From Metellina segmentata (Eukaryota > Arthropoda > Arachnida > Araneae > Tetragnathidae): a DNA stretch of 64,000 nt. Positions 57,376-64,000 of this stretch are shown here, piece after piece. The stretch covers positions 14,882,088-14,946,087 of the forward strand of contig OX375883.1 in the NCBI GenBank assembly GCA_947359465.1. Direction: 5' to 3'. How positions within the stretch are numbered: the stretch's first letter is position 1; every line of letters begins with the position of its first letter. The notes below the pieces were generated by a model. The model was not told the origin of the DNA. It searched no databases and saw only the letters and a list, made by a program, of their open reading frames with translations. The position numbers were made by a program, and so were the translations under genes.

Positions 57376-58179
57376 ACTAAGAAAGGATTTTGAAAAATTC
57401 GAATCCTAAGAGGCCTAAAATTGACCTAAGGCCTAAGCCAAAAGCAATTTGAAATCGCCATAGAAATAACATTGAGTAGAAAACGATTGATGTGCGCATC
57501 TCAGATTGCTTTAGCAGTGTTGATCGAAAAACAATTTTCTTAAAACAAATTAAATTATAATGTTCATGTTTGAACTGAATTTTTACTTCTTCCCATGATG
57601 AAAATAATATTTATAAATATTTGATTGATGAAGAAATAATATTTAGAACATTTAATTTCATATTTACTTAAATTTTATAATGAAGCACGAAAAGCCCAAA
57701 CGATGAACTCATTGATCATAAAAACGTAATTTTGCTACTCGGTATCTGGCAACCTCAGAATTAATGTTTAATTTTTTAATTTGATTTATAATTCTTTTTG
57801 GGGGTATTCGAGTTGAAAACCAGATGGTTGCGACCTTATTTGAGGATTCCCAAGTATTATAAATATGTGTTCTTTTTTGCTTATAAATCATTGTCTTCAT
57901 CAATATTATACAAATTTTTTGTCGAATTGTTTTACTTCAGAATATATTCAGGAAGTCGAAATTCTTTCTTTTCTGCCTTTTTTAAGAATCGGAATTTTGT
58001 TTCTGTTTGCATTATGTGTTCCGGTATATTACTGTTATGTCCTTTTTTAAATCAGTAGAAATTAAATTTAATGATTGCAAAAGGTTTGAAAATAACATAA
58101 CTAAGACAAATTTGGATCGTATAGTGGTAATTTTGAATAGAAAAGACTCACTGAACCCTGTACATGAATTAACGATTAG

Positions 58180-58192
58180 GAGACGTCGATAT
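58180..58192. repeat. Left 13-bp target duplication of the LOA-type LINE
   Basis: GAGACGTCGATAT, identical to 63208-63220. Confidence 0.93.
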
Positions 58193-58297
58193 ATAGTCAT
58201 AGTCATAGTCATATAGAGTGGGGAGGTCAGGAAAGCCCTAGGTGTTGATTCCACTAGGGAATATTGCACCAAACCCCATTGTTTTTCGATATTCCTG

Positions 58298-61200
58298 TCA
58301 GAGAAAGCCAGATTCCTTGAAAAAGGCCAAAAGGCTTTTGACAGGTTCTTCGTGAATTGTATCAAGTTCTGTTCCAAGACCTAGACTTGAGTGCCTTATG
58401 TGAAGCAGAGCTTCGCATTCAAAAAGTATGTGGTGGGCAGTTTCCTCCACCATATTGCATTTTCTGCATAGAGGTTCTTCTTTAAAGATTCCCATCCTAT
58501 GAAGGTGTTTTCTTAGGTGATAGTGGCCTGTGAGAAATCCAACTATCACCCTCATCTTACCCCTGCTAAGACGAAGGATCTGAGAAGATGTTTTCATAGA
58601 AGGTTCTTGAATCATAAGCCTTGCATGTTTTTGATCGGTGGTTTGCTTCCACTTTTTTGTAGTTTCTTTAAGCATTCTTTCTGCTATCACCCTTTTTGCG
58701 GTAGTCTTAGAGATCCCGCAAAAAGGCTCAGGGCTTAAAGGTAGGTCTGCAGTCCCCAGTTTGGCTAACATCTGCATTTTCGTTTCCTTCTACACCAGTA
58801 TGCCCTGGTACCCAAGTAAGAAAGATCCTATTATGGGTCCCCAAGTCATGTAGAAGGTTCCTACATTCCCAAACAAGTTTGGAGCTTATTTGGAATGAGT
58901 TTATTGCCTTTAAGGCTGCTTGACTGTCACTGAATATGTAGATTTTCCTATTTGAGTAGGATCTTCTAGAACATTCTTGTAGACAGTAGATGATAGCAAG
59001 CAGTTCCGCTTGAAATACTGTGGCATGTTTTCCTAATTTTCGGGAAATCCTTGCCTTAGGTCTGATCCCACATATTCCAGCACCTGCATTTTCGTTTTGT
59101 CTGGAGCCATCTGTATACCACACAATGTCTCCATTTGTGAGCTTGTAGTTTTCCTCTTTCCATTCCTCTCTTAGGTCAATAAGTACCTCAAAGGGTCTTT
59201 GAAAGAGGAATCTTGTCTCCATGATGTCAGAGGGCATCAAAAGTATAGGGTCAAATAATTTTTGGTTAATACTGGTGTGGGACTTTTGGCTGGCAAAATC
59301 CATCCACAGTCCAGCGTTTTCCAGTCTGTAGGAACTTCTTCTGGCAGCACCGCTGATAAAGATATCGAGTGGGACGACAGATAGAATAATTTCCATGGCT
59401 CTGGTGGGAGTGGAGGACATAGCACCTGTTATACTCAGGCAGGCAGCTCTTTGAAGACTGTCTAGCTTGGTCTTAACAGTCAATTGTTCCGTCTTTTTCC
59501 ACCAGACCACAGCCGCATAGGTCACAATGGGTCTAATAGCCATAGTGTATAGCCAATAGGTCATCTTTGGCCTTAGACCCCATGATTTACCAAGAACTCT
59601 TCTACATCGTAGAAGTCCAACTTTTGCTTGTTTAATTTTACTTTTCAAATGCTGATTCCAGGTTAATTTAGTGTCCAGTATAACTCCCAGATATTTAACC
59701 TCGCTCAGCATATTTACTTTTTCCCCTAGTAGGGTAGGTATATCACTTTTGTCAATGCAGGTTCTTCTTCGTGTAAATGGGACAAGAGTAGTCTTTTGAG
59801 GATTTACTCTCAAATTCTTTTCACAGCACCATCTTGCGATTCTGTTCAGGGTCCCCTGCATGATATTTATCACCGTTTTCTCATCCATGCCCGATATGTA
59901 GACGACAATGTCATCTGCATATCCCTGGGCATAAATGCCGCTTTGATTGAGGTCTGCAATTAGGTCATCAACCACCAGATTCCACAACAGAGGGGAGAAA
60001 ACTCCTCCCTGAGGGCTGCCTCTAGTGGGTCTAGCCTGAAGTGTTGCCCCAAACAACTCTGTTGTAATAATTCTGTCTGCTAACAAGGAGTTTATCCATT
60101 TGCAGACCTGTGGTTCAATAGCTCTGCTGGCAGCAGCAGCAGCGATTGAGTTAAAAGAGGTATTATCGAAAGCACTCTCAATATCAAGAAAAGCTGCCAA
60201 AGCCATTTCCTTGCACTCCAGGGTCTTCTCAATCTTTACAACCAGGTGTTGCAAAGCCACCTCTGTAGATTTACCGGGTTGATAGGCAAATTGGTTTTTG
60301 TGAAGAGGTCTGGTACTCCTCATTACATCCCTAATGTGTCTATCAATTATTTTTTCCATACACTTAAGTATGAAAGATGATAGACTGATAGGACGAAAGT
60401 TCTTAGCCTGGTCATATTGGCTTTTTCCAGGTTTGGGCAGAAAGACTACCCTTGCCTTTCTCCATGGTCTGAGGATATATTCAAGAGCTAGACTAGCTCT
60501 GAACATTTTACACAAGACCCGTGAGATGAGATCGGCCGATTTCTGAAGCACAATCGGTATTATCCCATCTGGTCCTGGAGTTTTATATGGTTCAAATGAG
60601 TTGATAGCCCATAGTACTTGTTTAACAGTAAACATTTTCTTGGCAACTATCCAGTTTTCCCTTCTCACCCTTATTGGATATCCCAGGGGAGAAGGGTTTA
60701 ACTCATTAGGTACCAAGTTGGAGTTTGGAAAATGTGTCTCAACCAGAGTCTCTATAACTTCTCTGCCAGTTTTGGTATAGCAACCGGAATTATTCTTAAG
60801 GGTCCCCACCAATATTGGTGTATCTCTTTTTAGAATTTTGTGGAGTCTAGCGCCCTCAGCGGTACTTTCAACCGAATCACAGAACTTCCTCCATGAATTC
60901 CTTTTGGCCATTCGAACAGCTTTGTTGTATTCTGAAAGTAGGCACTTGTATTCTTCCCACTTGCCAGATTTCTTTGCTTTCCTGAAAAGTTTTCTTACTG
61001 CCTTCCTCTGCCTCATAAGGTCTTGGTTCCACCATGAGTTTGGTTGTTTGCCCTTCCTTAGAAGCAAGGGACAGTTATTTGTATATGAAATATAGATTGC
61101 CTGCTGCAGGCCGTCTGCGAACAGTTCTAGATCGTAAGTATCATAGATTTTCCGAGAGAAGTCCTCCAGGTAATTCTGGAGTTCATTGTAAAAAAAGGTC

Positions 61201-61922
61201 CAGTTCGTCCTTTTGGGATCTCTGAACGTCTTCTCCCAGTGATATTCAGATTTCAGTGAGAAGTGGATAAATTGATAGTCTGCCATTGAAGGCTTCTCAT
61301 CAACATGCCAATTGTGAATATAACTACTTAGTTCAGGGCTGGCTAAGGTTATATCAAGTACTTCCTTTCTTACACTAGTTATAAAGGTCGGTTTGTTTCC
61401 TACATTTAAGATATCTAGGTTATTTTCAAGTACAAAGTCTAAAAGAGTTTCACCTCTGTCATTGATATTGGAGCTGCCCCAGATTGTGTGGTGTGCATTC
61501 ACATCACAACCGAGAATCAATCCCGATTGCTATTCTGCACACGCTGTCAACAATCTCTTCAGCTCTGCACTCACAGGATCTTTTTCCTCGTATGACAGGT
61601 ACCCAGAGCCTATCAAGATTTCTCTGGTTCTCCTGCCATTATGAAGAGTTATCTTTGCTACTGCCAAATCCCTAGAACAAAGTTCATGGATCGGCATTGC
61701 ATCGATGTTGTTGTTAATAAGTAAGCAAGCTCTTGGAGAGGAGCTTGCAAAATCATATATTAACTTACCTCCACTGTCCTTTAATCCCCTGATGCCTTCT
61801 TTGTACAGCCAGGGTTCTTGGATTAGGGCAATGTGGATTCCCTCAGTCCGGAAAACCCCACTGAGGTTGGCTGCAGCGAGTTGTTTATGCTGCAGGTTGG
61901 CCTGCAGGAGATTCATTGACAT
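58298..61922 (-). pseudogene. LINE ORF2: endonuclease, reverse transcriptase, RNase H (one stop, one frameshift)
   Basis: Starts MSMNLLQANLQHKQLAAANL. The endonuclease has IALIQEPW, then LILGCDVNAHHTIWGS and ADYQFIHFSL (D replaces the usual SDH). The in-frame TAG at 61530-61532 falls just before LILGCDVNAHH. The reverse transcriptase has YKTPGPDGIIPIVLQ, NFRPISLSSFILKCMEK, AFLDIESAFDNTSF, GSPQGGVFSPLLWN and the active-site GYADDIVVY. RNase H reads VWYTDGSRQNENAGAG, AELLAIIYCLQECS, IYIFSDSQAALKAI and WVPGHTGVEGNENAD. A frameshift at about 58775 moves the last 155 residues, with the zinc-binding CRKCNMVEETAHHILFEC, to another frame. The intact protein would be about 1,205 residues. Confidence 0.93.
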
Positions 61923-62880
61923 TGTCAGTGGAAGCTGTAGCAGGTTTTTCCAGAGCCCTAGCCTGCACTTGGGTAAAGCCTATGTAGAATTTACATTCTC
62001 TACCCATCAAGGTCTTGGCATCTTGTTCTGGGATACTTACCACAATGGTTCTACCCTCATTACCAGATTTTTGGTTGAGGATTCCCCATTCTGTGGCAGT
62101 TAGTCCTCCGTTCTGAGCTTCTACTTTTTGTAGAATCTCTTTACCGGAGAACTTGTTGTATATAGCTGGGATCTTGGCTATAAATTTTTTGGTTTTAACT
62201 ATTTTTCGTGCCTTGTCAACAAGGAGGGACAAGTCGTTCCATGGTGACATTTCTCTAACAGTTCTGGTCAGCCATTGGCTGCTGTTAGAGTCGGCACAGA
62301 GGATAATTATAGCTCCTCCTTCCAGACGACAATATTTGAATTGAGGTCCTGTTCCCGGAGGAACGCCCTCAATCTTAGACATTGCGTCTAGTTGGAAGGT
62401 CATCAGCTGTTCTTCTGACAGTTTCTGGTCTGGATATCCTTCCACGACAACTGCCATCTTCACAGCCGATAAGGTGTCACTATAACTAGGGTCTGCCCCG
62501 TTTCCGGGTTTAGCCCTCTTTGTTGACATTTTCTCCTGAGAGTGGGGAGTACTACCATCCGACTTTGGCCTCTTGGTAGAGGGCCTGATCGGGGTCTGTA
62601 ACTCCTTTCCCCTTGGAGTGGTTTTGGCTTTTGGTTTGGGTCTGTTCTCTACCCATGTACCCTCAGCTAACTTCCTTTCTTTGGCAGCCCCAGAGATTTT
62701 TTTCCTCTGTATATCAATCCTGTCAAGCCCCAAGACTATCTTTTGGAGATCTCGATCTCCTTCAAGGTCTGTCTGTGGGGTTGCAGGGCCTGATCCTGAG
62801 GATTGGGTCTCCATCAAGGTCTGATTATCTTCCTCTTTGCAGTCGGTGGTTTGGTTTTTGTTTTCATTATTTTTTTCCAT
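61885..62880 (-). CDS. LINE ORF1 protein (DUF4780-type), intact
   Basis: A 331-residue protein. Residues 1-130 are polar, rich in K, Q, T and S with basic patches (STKRPKSDGS, STKRAKPG) that could direct it to the nucleus. Residues about 135-305 form the conserved domain I recognise as DUF4780 in LOA-type ORF1 proteins: MAVVVEGYPDQKLSEEQL, GPQFKYCRLEGGAIIILCAD, WLTRTVREMSPWNDLSLLV, IPAIYNKFSGKEIL. No CCHC knuckle, unlike the I-clade ORF1 at 14263. The last 38 bases overlap ORF2 in another frame, so ORF2 may be made by reinitiation or shifting. Expected role: packaging the element RNA. Confidence 0.9.
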   Translation of the reverse strand: MEKNNENKNQTTDCKEEDNQTLMETQSSGSGPATPQTDLEGDRDLQKIVLGLDRIDIQRKKISGAAKERKLAEGTWVENRPKPKAKTTPRGKELQTPIRPSTKRPKSDGSTPHSQEKMSTKRAKPGNGADPSYSDTLSAVKMAVVVEGYPDQKLSEEQLMTFQLDAMSKIEGVPPGTGPQFKYCRLEGGAIIILCADSNSSQWLTRTVREMSPWNDLSLLVDKARKIVKTKKFIAKIPAIYNKFSGKEILQKVEAQNGGLTATEWGILNQKSGNEGRTIVVSIPEQDAKTLMGRECKFYIGFTQVQARALEKPATASTDNVNESPAGQPAA

Positions 62881-63207
62881 AAATTGGTGTATATACCGCA
62901 GGAATTATGCAGTCCACCCCGCCAGAGCCTGCATACCAGGGTAAGGCAAATTACTCCTAGAGGTCGCCAAGCACTCTAGGAGGCTCCGTAAAAGGCACCA
63001 ATTAACCGTCGGTACCATACACCCATCAGCACGGGTCGCATAACACTTTGGGTTAACGGGAGCTGGTCCGCGACCCCTTATTCAATATTCGGGGATATCC
63101 TGAGTATGTTTCGGCTCAGGACTTTCGGCTATCCGCCACCTGCCGACGCGCCCGGTAGCAGTGCTCATGCCCCGGTCTTACGTCGATAATTCGGCCATCC
63201 GATACGT

Positions 63208-63220
63208 GAGACGTCGATAT
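63208..63220. repeat. Right 13-bp target duplication of the LOA-type LINE
   Basis: Identical to 58180-58192. Confidence 0.93.
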
Positions 63221-63808
63221 CTTAATTATAAAAGATTTACTGAAAAGAATAAAATGTGTGGATTAGTCAAAAGGTGGATTAGTGTAGAGAACAGACAAAC
63301 GTCAACTCTGCTTTACATATCTAACAGAAGTTCCGTTATTCCACCTGCAGCTGAATGGAATTTTCAAGAAAAATTGCGTTTGCTTCAAACTAAATTAGTA
63401 ACGAATGTTGTAACAATTTTATTTACCATCTTCTCATATTGATGATTAAATTCGAAAATATCGTATACTAGGTGAAAGAATGACACAATGAAAACATATT
63501 CATAGGAAAACTAAGTGCAAGACTATCCACCGAAAATTCGCCAGTTTTACTAAAATTGAATGCACGGGAATATTAGTAGTCATTCGAAAACTTAAAATCA
63601 ACTTCAGCAGAAGTGTGACGAATATGAAATGGATTATATGGTTGGATACAACATATATATATGCATATTTACTTCCGAAGTAAATTGTAGAAGCAATGGA
63701 GAAGTTAAATTGGCATTAAATTTTTTTTCCCGTACATTTAAATGATGCTAAGATTCTTTTTTGAAAAATAATTGATGATGACTTTTCAATCAACATATTA
63801 TTAATTCA

Positions 63809-63837
63809 ACCCGAGCAAAGCCGGGTCTTTCTGCTAG
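63809..63837 (+). repeat. Helitron-like 3' hairpin and CTAG end
   Basis: ACCCG pairs with CGGGT around an 8-base loop. The CTAG end lies 8 bases after the stem and a T follows at 63838. Confidence 0.75.
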
Positions 63838-64000
63838 TTACCTATAAACTAGCTAACTATTGTGACACAAATCGGTCGGTGCAAAATGACTGACCCTAAA
63901 GTGTCCCTGCCTTTCAGGATTATTAGAGGAATAAGCATATTTTAAAGACGGGACCTTAATAGCCTCACAATAAGCGCGTTGAAACGATTTATGTGAACTT
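63838..64000. other. Right flank, nothing recognised
   Basis: Unique-looking sequence to the window end. Confidence 0.4.

Larger units (their letters stand above)
58193..63207 (-). mobile_element. Nearly intact R1/LOA-type LINE, 5,015 bp
   Basis: Full-length insertion with a perfect 13-bp duplication. On the minus strand: a 327-base 5' UTR, ORF1 (62880-61885) intact, ORF2 (61922-58298) overlapping it by 38 bases, a short 3' UTR and a tail of repeated ATGACT units. ORF2 has one stop codon and one frameshift only. A very young copy. Confidence 0.95.
57256..63837 (+). mobile_element. Helitron-like element (non-autonomous or decayed) with a nested LINE
   Basis: The 5' end TCTATATATAG follows a host A. 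The following CACTCACTCACTCACTGACT and GCTGAAATTTTGCAGGGTG are a subterminal pattern I know from insect Helitrons. The 3' end has the hairpin ACCCGAGCAAAGCCGGGT (63809-63826), then CTTTCTG and the terminal CTAG before a host T. Without the LINE the element is about 1.55 kb. No Rep or helicase motif is visible. Confidence 0.75.

Noticed and set aside
60100..62882. Plus-strand frames of 60-130 codons over the LOA-type LINE
   Set aside because: Shadows of ORF1 and ORF2 on the opposite strand.

Overview
This is repeat-rich eukaryotic DNA from an animal, most likely an arthropod. A spider is my best guess: the tRNA-derived SINE family and the mix of transposase families look like spider genomes I remember, but nothing in the window proves it. 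I found no convincing single-copy host gene. Almost everything recognisable is a transposable element, often nested inside another, with AT-rich spacer between.

Layout. 0-5.2 kb: the 3' end of a mariner-like transposon, then an apparently complete 1,503-bp transposon (869-2371) with 122-bp terminal inverted repeats (TIRs) and an intact 358-codon transposase, then a 5'-truncated CR1/L2-type LINE. 5.4-16.6 kb: two minus-strand copies of one I-clade LINE. The second (10411-16054) is full length with a 14-bp target-site duplication (TSD) and lies inside a palindromic repeat; SINE-like repeats flank both copies. 18.9-25.0 kb: a decayed Mutator-like (MULE) transposase gene, broken by a gag/LTR fragment whose edges are a perfect 228-bp duplication of the MULE sequence. 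25.1-25.9 kb: tandem repeats. 26.6-31.1 kb: a dead mariner-like transposase interrupted by an AT-microsatellite/hairpin block and by two 983-bp MITEs in inverted orientation. 32-35 kb: anonymous repeats and a second SINE type.

35.5-41.0 kb: several SINEs. One carries a 4.4-kb hAT element (8-bp TSD), which in turn carries a 1.4-kb Tc1-like element and an odd inverted duplication of its own 3' end. 45.0-49.2 kb: a 4.2-kb DNA transposon with AATT target duplications and a broken multi-segment gene of a family widespread in arthropods. 52.9-54.6 kb: a third 983-bp MITE, itself split by a 778-bp TTAA-flanked element. 57.3-63.8 kb: a Helitron-like element holding a nearly intact R1/LOA-type LINE (58193-63207) with a 13-bp TSD.

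The genes do not form a pathway; they are independent selfish elements. The insertions give relative ages: DUF4817-like transposase older than the MITEs; SINE older than hAT older than Tc1; Helitron older than LOA LINE; MITE older than the TTAA element. The best candidates for recent activity are the 869-2371 transposon, the 58.2-63.2 kb LINE and the 10.4-16.1 kb LINE.
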